From positions 1-35,876 of the forward strand of contig CACEUX010000019.1 of NCBI GenBank assembly GCA_902562835.1: a DNA stretch of 35,876 nucleotides, written 5' to 3'. The notes below the pieces were generated by a model that was given only the letters and a program-made list of their open reading frames with translations, was not told the origin of the DNA and made no database searches. Source of the stretch: an uncultured Fidelibacterota bacterium (GTDB taxonomy: Bacteria; Fidelibacterota; Marinisomatia; Marinisomatales; UBA1611). Positions 24,103 through 33,156 of this stretch are shown here, piece after piece (position 1 is the first letter of the stretch; each line of letters starts with the position of its first letter). The translations under genes and the position numbers were made by a program.

Positions 24103-25494
24103 ATGGAATCAGACTCTGGATCAAGGCTAAGCTCCTTCATAGAAAATCCCAAAAAAGCATTGTGGACATTAGCGATTCCCATAATGTTTGGAATGGGAAT
24201 TCATACCCTTTATAATATTGTTGATATGTTGTTTATAGGTAGGCTAGGAGGCGATGCGATAGCAGGGGTTGCATTTAATATGCCTATCTTTTTTTTAATG
24301 CTTGGTCTTACAATGGGATTGGGTTCAGGAGTCACAGCTTCTATTGCTAGGTTAATAGGTCAAAAAAATAAAAGTGGCGCTGACAATAGTGCAGAGCATG
24401 CAATTGCCATGGCGGCTTGTATATCTGGAGTTTTTACGTTACTTGGACTTTATTATGGTAAGGATATATTAGCAATTTTTGGTGCAGAGGGTAATATTCT
24501 TAATTTGGGCTGGGATTATCTTTCCATGATTGTCCTTGGGCTTCCCTTCATGGTCTTCTCTGGGTTTTTTAGATCTATTCTAGCAGGTGAGGGTGATATG
24601 AAATTTCCGATGTTGGTGGCTGGATTGGGAACAATACTAAATATTATTCTTGATCCTATATTCATTTTCAATCTTGAAGATTATGGGAATATTGGGTTAG
24701 GCATGGGTGTTAAAGGAGCTGCTCTGGCAACGGTAGTATCACAGCTAAGTGTATTTTTGATCTTTATCTATATGTTATTCATTAAAGAGCATGCTTATAT
24801 ATCGTTCAATTTAAAGGCATTCTCCCCATCAAAAATCATTTTATGGGATATAGTTAAGGTCGGATTACCAGCCTCACTGTCGATGATAATTATGGCAGTT
24901 GGGCAAGGTGTATTCAATAAAATATTAATTCAATATTCTTCACAGACCGTTGCAGCATACCAGGTTGCGGGAAGGCTAGATATGCTTATATTTTTACCTA
25001 TTTTCGCGATTGCTGGTGCTTTGACAACACTTGTTGGAATGTTTTACGGAGCAAAAGAGATCAGAGCCCTCAACCAGATCATTCGTTATGGCATTATTAG
25101 CGCATTTTTTATTACGTTGGTATCATCAGCTTTTGTCTATCTATTTGCAGATATTTTTTCTTCCTGGTTCACTAGGGATCAAGAGATCATTGATGTTTCT
25201 GTTGGTTTTTTAAGGCTACTAAGCTTTATTTATCCTCTGGTTGCGATTGCGATTACATCTGGTAGAGTTATGCAGGGCCTGGGAAAAGGATTGCCAGTAC
25301 TTATTATAACAATAATTAGGGTATTAGGAATTAGTGCCCCGTTAGCGATCTACTTTAGTTTTATATTGCAAAAACCAGTTGAGTGGAATTGGTATGCGAT
25401 GATGGTAGCAGCCGCTGTTTCCTTTATAATTGCAATATATTGGGTACGTTTTGAATTAAATAAGATAAATCAAATACATGGAGAAGTTATATGA
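24103..25494 (+). CDS. MATE-family multidrug/toxin exporter
   Basis: A 463-aa protein with 12 predicted TM helices in two homologous halves. Family patterns are seen at ALWTLAIPIMFGMGIHTLYN (TM1), MLFIGRLGGDAIAGVAF, GLGSGVTASIARLIGQK and the second-half repeat VGLPASLSMIIMAVGQGVFNK. These sodium- or proton-coupled transporters export cationic drugs or metabolites. The closest sub-type by eye is the DinF/NorM-like group. Its stop overlaps the pterin dehydratase gene start by 4 bases (ATGA), so the two are coupled. Confidence 0.94.
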   Translation: MESDSGSRLSSFIENPKKALWTLAIPIMFGMGIHTLYNIVDMLFIGRLGGDAIAGVAFNMPIFFLMLGLTMGLGSGVTASIARLIGQKNKSGADNSAEHAIAMAACISGVFTLLGLYYGKDILAIFGAEGNILNLGWDYLSMIVLGLPFMVFSGFFRSILAGEGDMKFPMLVAGLGTILNIILDPIFIFNLEDYGNIGLGMGVKGAALATVVSQLSVFLIFIYMLFIKEHAYISFNLKAFSPSKIILWDIVKVGLPASLSMIIMAVGQGVFNKILIQYSSQTVAAYQVAGRLDMLIFLPIFAIAGALTTLVGMFYGAKEIRALNQIIRYGIISAFFITLVSSAFVYLFADIFSSWFTRDQEIIDVSVGFLRLLSFIYPLVAIAITSGRVMQGLGKGLPVLIITIIRVLGISAPLAIYFSFILQKPVEWNWYAMMVAAAVSFIIAIYWVRFELNKINQIHGEVI

Positions 25495-25769
25495 GCCTTT
25501 TATCCAATTTAGAAATCGAAGAAAGTATAGGTGAGTTGAATGGTTGGGATTACTCTGATAGTTCCATTAAAAAAACATTCATATTTGATACATATATGGA
25601 TAGTATAAATTTTATCAATAAACTAGCCGAAAAAGCTGAAGAAGAGAATCACCATCCAGATATGATTGTTGGATGGTGTAAAGTAGGTATTACTTTTACC
25701 TCACACGATCAGGGAGGCGTAACAGCTGCTTGTTTAAATATGGCAAAGCAGGCAGATCTTATCAAATAA
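25491..25769 (+). CDS. phhB: Pterin-4a-carbinolamine dehydratase
   Basis: A 92-aa protein of normal length for the DCoH/PhhB family. The active-site histidines are in place: H54 and H55 in EENHHPDM, and H72 in TFTSHDQGGVT. GWDYSDSSIKKTFIF and FINKLAEKAEE match the fold. It dehydrates 4a-hydroxytetrahydropterin to allow pterin recycling after aromatic amino acid hydroxylation, or acts in molybdopterin-related roles. It is the last gene of the plus-strand run and converges on bioY with only 4 bases between the stops. No hydroxylase gene is in view. Confidence 0.95.
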   Translation: MSLLSNLEIEESIGELNGWDYSDSSIKKTFIFDTYMDSINFINKLAEKAEEENHHPDMIVGWCKVGITFTSHDQGGVTAACLNMAKQADLIK

Positions 25770-25773
25770 TATA

Positions 25774-26340
25774 TTAGATCTTACGTATGGAGCTAATTAA
25801 TACAGCGCAGGCTGTAGATTTTATTACATCACCAACAAGAAAAGGATAGAAGCCCATTACAAGGGCCTCGCTAAGTCCGATCTTAAACGCTGCAAGGTAA
25901 ATAGTCCCTAGGATCAAAATCAATGTTGTAGCGGCAAAACAAGATAAAAAGCTATGGAGTGGTTTAGAAGTCAGACCATTTTCTGCTAAATATCCTATTA
26001 GATAAGCAGCTATTACAAAGCCCCACAAATAGCCTGCAGTTGGCCCTACCAAAACATGAGCGCCTGCTTTCATTTGTGCAAATACAGGAATACCCATTGC
26101 ACCTTCTGATAGATAGCAAAGAACAGATAGTGCTCCTTTTTTGGACCCTAATAATGCTCCAACCAATACAACACCAATGGTCTGGCCTGTTATTGGAACG
26201 GGACTAAAGGGTATAGGGATCGATACCTGTGCAAGGACACCGATCAAAAATGATCCAATTATAACAGAAAAAATATTAGCAGTTCTATCATCAATTGATA
26301 GAATACCAGAATTATTAAACGAGATTATTTTGGTTTTCAT
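25774..26340 (-). CDS. bioY: BioY biotin transporter substrate-binding subunit
   Basis: A 188-aa membrane protein with about six TM helices matching BioY: VSIPIPFSPVPITGQTIGVV (about 40-59), LLGSKKGALSVLCYLSEGAMG and GPTAGYLWGFV. BioY is the S component that captures biotin and works with energy-coupling factor ATPases or alone. No bioM or bioN and no biotin synthesis gene is nearby, so it probably shares an ECF module encoded elsewhere. It follows the SDR gene by 20 bases and is the last gene of the long minus-strand operon. Confidence 0.95.
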   Translation of the reverse strand: MKTKIISFNNSGILSIDDRTANIFSVIIGSFLIGVLAQVSIPIPFSPVPITGQTIGVVLVGALLGSKKGALSVLCYLSEGAMGIPVFAQMKAGAHVLVGPTAGYLWGFVIAAYLIGYLAENGLTSKPLHSFLSCFAATTLILILGTIYLAAFKIGLSEALVMGFYPFLVGDVIKSTACAVLISSIRKI

Positions 26341-26360
26341 GATTTGAAGTTATTCATTTT

Positions 26361-27119
26361 TTAGTTAATCGGCTTATGAAACACTGTCCTAATAACATAA
26401 TTATATAGCCATTTAGGCACAATGTTAGCAATAAAAATTAATATTTTATAGTGCCAAGGATAAACATATGTATTTTTTCCTTTAGCAATCACCTTGATGA
26501 ATTTTTCAGCTGCTTTATCTGGTGATCTCATTGGTAGTTTTCTTGCAGGTCCTTTCACAATTGGTGTATCCACAAATCCAGGACAAATAGATATAGTTCT
26601 TATATTATGCCTTTCTAAGGTCGGTCTCCATGAATCAAATATCATACGAATAGCTATTTTAGAGCTAGCATAGCCACCATGAAAAGGTAGAGGAACATAG
26701 CTTGCTACCGAACTAATGCAGACTAAAGATCCATTTCTTTGTTCTCTCATATATGGAATAAAGGGCATTAATGTATTGGTAACACCAAGAATATTGGTTT
26801 TTAATACATTGTTTATACTTTTACTTGATCCTGAATAGATTTGATCATCACCTCCGATGCCTGCATTTGCGATAACACAATCGACTCCATCAGCATCTTT
26901 AATAAATGTGTTTGATACTATTTCACATTGTTCACTATTCTGTACATCCAGTTCGTATACAAAAGGAATACCACCTAGTCTTTTGCATTCTTTTGATACA
27001 TCATTTAGAATCTCAATCCTTCTTGAAGAAAGTCCTATCAAACATTTTTTCTTTGCATATGCAAGTGCAAGTGACTTTCCAATTCCGGATGAAGCACCTG
27101 TTATAAAAATTTTTTTCAT
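26361..27119 (-). CDS. Short-chain dehydrogenase/reductase (SDR)
   Basis: A 252-aa classical SDR. The NAD(P)-binding TGASSGIG is at 7-14 and NAG at 85-87. The catalytic Ser (about 137), Tyr150 and Lys154 lie in the SSVASYVPLPFHGGYASSK stretch, and PG is at the usual place (ICPGFVDTP). Arg33-Arg34 after strand 2 suggests NADP preference. The C-terminal tail carries a hydrophobic segment (YKILIFIANIVPKWLYNYVI), as in membrane-associated lipid-type SDRs. Start overlaps the stop of the PqqB-like gene by 4 bases. The substrate is unknown. Confidence 0.92.
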   Translation of the reverse strand: MKKIFITGASSGIGKSLALAYAKKKCLIGLSSRRIEILNDVSKECKRLGGIPFVYELDVQNSEQCEIVSNTFIKDADGVDCVIANAGIGGDDQIYSGSSKSINNVLKTNILGVTNTLMPFIPYMREQRNGSLVCISSVASYVPLPFHGGYASSKIAIRMIFDSWRPTLERHNIRTISICPGFVDTPIVKGPARKLPMRSPDKAAEKFIKVIAKGKNTYVYPWHYKILIFIANIVPKWLYNYVIRTVFHKPIN

Positions 27120-28018
27120 AAACTAAACTGGTTGTTTTCCCTAGCGATATTGAAGCGCTTTGATCTTATATAATTCTCAGCTGCACTATTTCTTTTTATA
27201 GCTGGGTTCGAATGATTTAAGTGGATAAAATGTACTTTATTTCTGTTTGGAGTACTTAGGTCGAATAATGTTTCTATGGATTCAATAATAAATGGATGCG
27301 GTATCTCACTCATGTTCCTATGTGGTAGTTCATCTTGAGAAAAAAAAGTGCCATCGATTAAAGCAAAGTCAATATTCATCACAATTTGAAAAATATTTTG
27401 TTCCCATTTTTCCCATTTATCAATATCTGGAACATAGATAAGCGATTTTTCTGGCCCCATTATTCTATAACCTACAGTTTCAGAGTATTCATCCCGGTGT
27501 GGAACCAGAAAAGGTTCAATAAATAATTGATCACCCATTTTTAATTCCTTTCCGTCTTTTAGGGATACAATTTTTATGTTCTCAAGTTCTACAAGTTGGT
27601 TCCAAGGCCCATTACCTTCTAAGAATGACCTCATTTTTGGCATTGCAAATATTGGAATATTTTTTGCACCCATTACCTCTCTGCCAAATTCCAGCAAACC
27701 AGTATAATGACCCATGTGTGCATGTGTTAAGAATATACCAGCAAGTTCAGTTTTGTGAACAAGAGTAAGTGTGCGTAACTGCTCAGGAAGGTCAGGCGTG
27801 GCGTCAATCATCCAACTTTTTTTTGTTCGCGGGTCTACAATACCTATACAGGAAACTTTTTCTCCTTGATTTGTCGTCCATAAGCCTTCACAGCAAGGCT
27901 TTTCACAGCCTGCATGTGGCATTCCTCCGTCTTGGGCAATACCAAGCACAACTACATAAGGGCTGTCATTAGAAAAGAGTACCCCAAGCATTATAAAAAT
28001 TGTCAGAAATTTTTTCAT
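27116..28018 (-). CDS. PqqB-like metallo-beta-lactamase-fold hydrolase, exported
   Basis: A 300-aa protein with an N-terminal signal peptide (hydrophobic about 4-15). The mature part begins YVVVLGIAQDGGMPHAGCEKPCC, typical of PqqB-related MBL proteins, with three Cys at 38, 42 and 43. The metal motif is HAHMGH (His 99, 101 and 104), in which the usual Asp of HxHxDH is Gly. Further ligands are likely in VPHRDEYSE, VPDIDKW and the final FIHLNHSNP. The family includes PQQ-biosynthesis PqqB and phosphodiesterase-like enzymes. No pqqA, C, D or E gene is visible, so a PQQ role is doubtful. It starts 5 bases after the NagX-like gene. Confidence 0.88.
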   Translation of the reverse strand: MKKFLTIFIMLGVLFSNDSPYVVVLGIAQDGGMPHAGCEKPCCEGLWTTNQGEKVSCIGIVDPRTKKSWMIDATPDLPEQLRTLTLVHKTELAGIFLTHAHMGHYTGLLEFGREVMGAKNIPIFAMPKMRSFLEGNGPWNQLVELENIKIVSLKDGKELKMGDQLFIEPFLVPHRDEYSETVGYRIMGPEKSLIYVPDIDKWEKWEQNIFQIVMNIDFALIDGTFFSQDELPHRNMSEIPHPFIIESIETLFDLSTPNRNKVHFIHLNHSNPAIKRNSAAENYIRSKRFNIARENNQFSL

Positions 28019-28023
28019 TGATC

Positions 28024-29136
28024 TTAAAGTTTAATCCGAATTTCTTTTCTGTACATCCAATAGAGAATTAGCCAAAATCCTAATACATGTGATAGGGCAA
28101 AAAGAAGTGAACCGTTCAGGTCTCCTGCGACTGGAAGAAAAATAGTCTTATAGAGGTAATGATAGGCACTTACCGAGCTATCATTTAATTCCAGCTTGAT
28201 ATTAATTATTGTTTTTGTCCACAGGCCCGATATCATAAATAAGAAGACAGAATTAGTACCAAATACCTCAAAAAACCAGAAAGGCCTTTTCCAATTTTTA
28301 ATATCAATAAGATATGTCAAAATTGATAAAACAATTGTCGCTATGCCTCCAGTAAACAGAACATAAGAGCTCGTCCAAAGTGCTTTATTGATAGGGAATG
28401 CAAATCCCCAGATATATCCAATAAGAGTTATAACTATTCCAAAAATTGCCATCCTCTTTGAACAATCAGTATAATTTTTTGTTGTGTGCAACATTCCACC
28501 CATAAGGTATCCAATGATTACGGTACCGACAGATGGTATAGTGCTTAATAGGCCCTCTGGGTCAAAGTATAATCCAAAACCTCTGTAAAGATGTTTTTCT
28601 CCCAATATCAGAATATCAAGTTTTCGTACTAAATTAGTTTCTAGACCAAATGGGTCTCCAGAAGCACCAATCCATAAGATCCCCCAATAGAATAGTAAAA
28701 TTCCTGTAAGAATCTGAGCCATTTGTTTAAAATCAAACCTAATGATCATTAAAGCACTTATGCCATATGCCAGTGCTATGCGCTGTAAAACTCCTAAGAT
28801 CCTAAAACTAGACCAATCCCAGTCTTGCTTTATGAATGGATATGCATTAAGAATAATTCCCGCTAAAAAAATAGAAAAAGTTCTCCAAAAAATGTGTTTA
28901 TGAAATTCTTTAGAAGGGAAATAATGCCACTTTACAAATGCAAATCTCATCGATGCACCAACAAGGAACAGAAAAAAAGGAAATACTAGATCTGTAAGCG
29001 TACAACCATGCCATTTTGCATGTAATAATGGTGCATATACATGCCCCCAACTACCAGGGTTATTGACGATGATCATTAATGCGATCGTCATTCCTCGAAA
29101 GATATCAATTGAATAGATTCGTCTGGGCTCAGACAT
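28024..29136 (-). CDS. NagX/HGSNAT-like membrane acyltransferase (DUF5009)
   Basis: A 370-aa protein with about 10-11 TM helices. The N-terminus RIYSIDIFRGMTIALMIIVN, then LLHAKWHGCTLTDLVFPFFL, is characteristic of the family containing human heparan-alpha-glucosaminide N-acetyltransferase and bacterial NagX. His residues in loop 1 (LLHAKWHGC) match the region of the active-site His in HGSNAT. It probably transfers an acetyl group across the membrane to a glucosamine substrate, which fits the sugar-handling neighbours (GH3, kinase, symporter). Gap to the symporter gene is 3 bases. Confidence 0.9.
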   Translation of the reverse strand: MSEPRRIYSIDIFRGMTIALMIIVNNPGSWGHVYAPLLHAKWHGCTLTDLVFPFFLFLVGASMRFAFVKWHYFPSKEFHKHIFWRTFSIFLAGIILNAYPFIKQDWDWSSFRILGVLQRIALAYGISALMIIRFDFKQMAQILTGILLFYWGILWIGASGDPFGLETNLVRKLDILILGEKHLYRGFGLYFDPEGLLSTIPSVGTVIIGYLMGGMLHTTKNYTDCSKRMAIFGIVITLIGYIWGFAFPINKALWTSSYVLFTGGIATIVLSILTYLIDIKNWKRPFWFFEVFGTNSVFLFMISGLWTKTIINIKLELNDSSVSAYHYLYKTIFLPVAGDLNGSLLFALSHVLGFWLILYWMYRKEIRIKL

Positions 29137-29139
29137 GAT

Positions 29140-30972
29140 TTAGTTTAATTTTGATATGCTTCTATTCCAAATCAAATAAGAACCTATAAGGGCGCAGCCA
29201 AATAAAAGAACTGCATTACTATAATTGGTAAAGATTAAATTCCCGATACCAAAAGTAAAACCATAAATCATTAATATACCTGCAAACCATTGGATTAAAA
29301 TCCCTTTACTTACTGGCTGAGCAGTATGTTCAAATCCTTTGGTGACAGGTGCCCACCATCCACCAGGTTGGACACGTTCATAAAATATTTTTAAATGGCC
29401 AATTGGTTCTGGACTTGTTAAGAACGTGGCACTCACCCAAGCAATAATCGCTAGTGGTACTATGATCATTAGTTTATGATGTACTTGGAGAGTAATCCCA
29501 AATAAGACCGGAGCTGTTCCAAAAAGAGAATATTGATTACCAGCAGATACTGTTTGGTTCCAAGCAATCAATTCTAAACTGATGGTAATCAGTATTGATG
29601 TTGCAAGCGCAGTGATCTCACTCCAGGCATTTATTCGCCACCAAAACCAGCGAAGAATCAGTACAAGACCAATACCAGCTCCCATAGAAAAAATAAATTC
29701 CCATGCTTTTGATATACTTTGCATCTTTAATGCGGTAAATGCTGCAAGGATCATTAGAATTACTGTAATAATTTTACTTATAAGAACATAATGCCTTTCT
29801 GACTCATTTGGTTTGAAAAATCTTTTATAAATATCATTTATCAAATACGAAGCTCCCCAGTTCAAATGTGTATCTATGGTTGACATAAAAGCAGCTAAAA
29901 ATGATACGATAAGTATTCCTTTTAAACCAGGTCCCAGAAGCGTATTCATTACTAGGGGATATCCAGCTTTAATTCCTAGCTCGCTGTATGATTCTGGGAT
30001 CATTGGGAACATAACTATAGAAACGACAGCAACAAGTATCCATGGCCAAACTCTTAATGCATAATGGGCTAGATTGAACCATAAAGTAGCCAGCAGGGCA
30101 TGTCTTTCATTTTTTGCTGAAGACATTCTTTGGATAATATAACCACCACCATCTGTACCATGATGACTCCACCACATTACTGTAATAAAAATAAGAAACT
30201 TTGAAAAAGGAGATTCCCAGAAAGTAGATGTATTCAATGCAGCTTCCGGGATAGGTGGTACGAATTTTAGAGTATTTTCATGGATTGCATCTGAACCCAT
30301 AAGTTGTGATAGCTTAAATAATAATTTTTCCATACCGCCCACATGATTAAGTGCAATGATCGCAAGGGCGATAGAACCAAATATTGCTATGCAGAACTGG
30401 ACAAGATCTGTTACCACAACCCCCCAAAATCCTGATAGTATTGCATAAACAAGGGCAATGGTCACGCATAGCCATACTGCTGTCCATTTGTCCATGTTCA
30501 GCATGACAGATACTACTGAGGCCATAGCATTTATTACCCAACCCATGACGATGAAGTTATAAAGAATAGAAAAATATCCTGCTTTAAATGCACGTAAAAA
30601 TGCGGCTGGTTTTCCACTGTATCGTATCTCAAGTAATTCATTATCTGTCAATACCTCTGCTCTACGCCATAATCGGGAAAAAAGAAAAACTCCAAGCAAT
30701 GACCCCATAAGAAGATTCCACCAGAACCAATTCTGCCAAATACCAGGACCGCGTACGAATTCAGTTATAGCAAGGGGTGTGTCTGCAGCAAATGTTGTTG
30801 CTACCATTGATGTTCCAACGACCCACCAAGGTAAAGAACGTCCAGATAGAAAATATTCTTCTGTATTTGATGCAGCTCTTTTTGAAAAATAGATACCAAC
30901 GCCTAATGAAAAAATAATATAAGCGATAATGATCGTCCAATCGATCCAATGCAGTGATACAGTTTCAGTCAT
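29140..30972 (-). CDS. Sodium:solute symporter (SSS family)
   Basis: A 610-aa permease of the LeuT-fold SSS family with about 13-14 TM helices. Diagnostic parts include YFLSGRSLPWWVVGTSMVAT, the following FAADTPLAI, and the sodium-site region MSTIDTHLNWGASYLINDIY in the middle. Related transporters take up sugars or sialic acid together with Na+; the operon suggests an amino sugar or peptidoglycan fragment. The ATG overlaps the SpoIID-like stop by 8 bases. Confidence 0.94.
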   Translation of the reverse strand: MTETVSLHWIDWTIIIAYIIFSLGVGIYFSKRAASNTEEYFLSGRSLPWWVVGTSMVATTFAADTPLAITEFVRGPGIWQNWFWWNLLMGSLLGVFLFSRLWRRAEVLTDNELLEIRYSGKPAAFLRAFKAGYFSILYNFIVMGWVINAMASVVSVMLNMDKWTAVWLCVTIALVYAILSGFWGVVVTDLVQFCIAIFGSIALAIIALNHVGGMEKLLFKLSQLMGSDAIHENTLKFVPPIPEAALNTSTFWESPFSKFLIFITVMWWSHHGTDGGGYIIQRMSSAKNERHALLATLWFNLAHYALRVWPWILVAVVSIVMFPMIPESYSELGIKAGYPLVMNTLLGPGLKGILIVSFLAAFMSTIDTHLNWGASYLINDIYKRFFKPNESERHYVLISKIITVILMILAAFTALKMQSISKAWEFIFSMGAGIGLVLILRWFWWRINAWSEITALATSILITISLELIAWNQTVSAGNQYSLFGTAPVLFGITLQVHHKLMIIVPLAIIAWVSATFLTSPEPIGHLKIFYERVQPGGWWAPVTKGFEHTAQPVSKGILIQWFAGILMIYGFTFGIGNLIFTNYSNAVLLFGCALIGSYLIWNRSISKLN

Positions 30973-32221
30973 ATAACTTTTTTATAGTTGTGGATAAAAA
31001 ATAATGTGTAAGAATATCTTTTGATGACTTACCTGATAAAGCCATTCCCAGAGAACCAATCTGGCATAGGCCCACACCATGTCCCCAGCCTGCTCCTTTT
31101 AAGGTTATTTTATCCAATGGGCTATTAATGCTAGAATTTGCATTAATGATAAAAGCAGAACTATATAAAAATTCAGGATGAAAAACCCTCCGAATCTCAT
31201 ATTCACTTTCTAAAAATATTTCTTGGGGCTTGTTATTAGCTTCACCCGATATTTTGAGTTTGATTATCCTTCCTGAAAATCCACGTTCAATAGGATCTAT
31301 TGACAAAACATGATCAAAGGGTTGGCCTATTTTTTCATTGATCATTTTTAGTATTTGATTTTGAGAGTATGTGAACTCCCACCGAAAATAATTTCCTTTT
31401 TCGTCAACGCTCCCAAGGTACTGTTTTAGTTCTTCCTCATTTACATAATTATTACTGCAATAGCATCCATGACTATTTTTCAACCACTCTGCGAATTTAG
31501 TTGTATTTGAAAGATCTGGAAGTTCTTTTTGACAGCCATCAAAAACTCCACGAAGATATGGTTTGGGCTCCATATCCCAAACATTCTCGTTGTTCTCTGA
31601 AACTCCTCCACAACTTTTAGAGTAACGCGTGTCACAGATCATATTATCAAATATTAAAAACTTCCCACGGGTATTGTTAGCTGCCGATCTTGCTTGCTCA
31701 GAAAGATTCCCTATGCCTTGGTATCTTTGGCAGCAATCATCATTACAAGCATCCAGACCAAGATCTAAATGTTTTTGTTCTACAGCTGCCACAAGCCAAG
31801 ATCTAGCAGCTATTGTTTGGGCTTCAAGAAGAGCTGGTGGGCAATTGCCGCTCATTTCTGATGTTGCTACACACATTAAATATGATTCAAGGTTTATTTG
31901 ATTAATAACAAACAAATAACCATTTTTATTAGAGATGTCCAGAGAACCTGCAACCTGAATACTAATATTTTTTTCCCAATGGAAACCTCGTCCTGCTGGC
32001 ACACGATCCAAGGTAAATATCTGGTCTTTGGATGATCCTATAAGATTAATATTTTCAGTTTTTTTACCATTAACCAATAAATGATCATTTTCTGATTCAA
32101 TGAAATATTTTTTTTGATCCAGATCATTGTAAATGGTTATTGAATTTTGTTTATCCATTGGCAGAATTAGTCCAACAGATATGAGTGGCTCTTTTTTTGG
32201 CTTTTTACCTCTTACAAGCAT
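30965..32221 (-). CDS. SpoIID/LytB-domain protein without signal peptide
   Basis: ATG 32221 is preferred (418 aa) over TTG 32233, and the start overlaps the kinase stop by 10 bases. A SpoIID/LytB domain spans about 85-410: SEMSGNCPPALLEAQTIAARSW early, and GAGWGHGVGLCQIGSLGMA near the end. CNDDCCQRYQG (about 152-162) and further Cys (SCGG, DGCQ, CYCSN) mark a Cys-rich sub-type. SpoIID enzymes cleave peptidoglycan glycan strands as lytic transglycosylases. By eye alignment the Glu in the usual PLEALKAQ is Ala here, with a Glu three residues later. No signal peptide or TM is seen, odd for a wall enzyme. It sits between a sugar kinase and a sodium symporter, so a role on imported muropeptide-like sugars is possible. 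Confidence 0.86.
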   Translation of the reverse strand: MLVRGKKPKKEPLISVGLILPMDKQNSITIYNDLDQKKYFIESENDHLLVNGKKTENINLIGSSKDQIFTLDRVPAGRGFHWEKNISIQVAGSLDISNKNGYLFVINQINLESYLMCVATSEMSGNCPPALLEAQTIAARSWLVAAVEQKHLDLGLDACNDDCCQRYQGIGNLSEQARSAANNTRGKFLIFDNMICDTRYSKSCGGVSENNENVWDMEPKPYLRGVFDGCQKELPDLSNTTKFAEWLKNSHGCYCSNNYVNEEELKQYLGSVDEKGNYFRWEFTYSQNQILKMINEKIGQPFDHVLSIDPIERGFSGRIIKLKISGEANNKPQEIFLESEYEIRRVFHPEFLYSSAFIINANSSINSPLDKITLKGAGWGHGVGLCQIGSLGMALSGKSSKDILTHYFLSTTIKKLYD

Positions 32222-33156
32222 GCTTTTGACCAAGCCGCACCTAGGGCTGCGGTACGCCTATCTTCAGAAAATTCTATTGGCAGGGTTGTACATCCTCTGA
32301 ATATTTCTCCTAGTTTGTGATCATATTTCTTTAAAAATAAGCCTAATCTCTGTCCAATGACTATCTTTTCAATTTCAACATTATTCTCCTCAAAGAACTG
32401 AACTCTGCTATTGATCAAAACATTGAAGGCATCCTTGGCTTTGTCAATCACATTGATAAAATCTTTTTGTCGAGATAATTCTATCATTGTGGATATATTA
32501 CTATTAGTTGACCTATTATACATTCCTATCATCCCTGCTGGAGAAAGGCAGGACTCCACTGTTTCACCAGTGTGCATTGTTAGCTCCCATGATCGTTTTA
32601 CATTATGGTCTAAATTAAAATCGATCATTTCACCCTTGATCACAATGCCATCTGCTATGCCAGTACCACCACCAATATATACAAAATTTTCAGTATTCTG
32701 TAACTTGCCGATGGTGGAGCGCCATTCGCCCAAAACGCAACAATCAGAATCATTATAGATAGTATCGATTCCTTTTACCCTTTTTTTAAAGTCAGGTATT
32801 CTAGGTCCATTTGCCATTACCACTATACCATCATTATTTTTTATACCAGGAAAACATATTCCAATTCTATGACCATTTACATCTGATATTGCCCTGTTAA
32901 TAGTTTCAACTATAATGTTTCCTTGATCGATCTCAAAATCTGTAAGACGAATATTACCATCTGAATATTCAATTTTTTGTTCGGAAACTGGTTTGGGAAT
33001 AAAAGCATCATTCCACATTTCATGATCATTATAAAAATATTCTTTTTGGAGATCATCAGGAATCATTCTGTTTGATCTTTTATCAAGTGTGGCAGATTGT
33101 ACCATGACCTTTGTTGCACCGCAGTCTATGCCTGCAAAAAAAAGATCATCTGTCAT
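32212..33156 (-). CDS. ROK/BadF-like sugar kinase (ASKHA fold)
   Basis: A 314-aa cytoplasmic protein. The phosphate-1 loop FAGIDCGATKVMVQ is at 6-19. A phosphate-2/catalytic stretch is IYNDSDCCVLGEW, and an adenosine-region loop is FVYIGGGTGIADGIV. These are features of the ASKHA ATPase/kinase fold, closest to N-acetylglucosamine or related kinases. The zinc-binding CxCGxxGC cluster of true ROK kinases is absent. It probably phosphorylates an amino sugar (GlcNAc, anhydroMurNAc or similar) released by the GH3 enzyme encoded just upstream; the genes overlap by 4 bases. The substrate is inferred from context only. Confidence 0.82.
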   Translation of the reverse strand: MTDDLFFAGIDCGATKVMVQSATLDKRSNRMIPDDLQKEYFYNDHEMWNDAFIPKPVSEQKIEYSDGNIRLTDFEIDQGNIIVETINRAISDVNGHRIGICFPGIKNNDGIVVMANGPRIPDFKKRVKGIDTIYNDSDCCVLGEWRSTIGKLQNTENFVYIGGGTGIADGIVIKGEMIDFNLDHNVKRSWELTMHTGETVESCLSPAGMIGMYNRSTNSNISTMIELSRQKDFINVIDKAKDAFNVLINSRVQFFEENNVEIEKIVIGQRLGLFLKKYDHKLGEIFRGCTTLPIEFSEDRRTAALGAAWSKACL

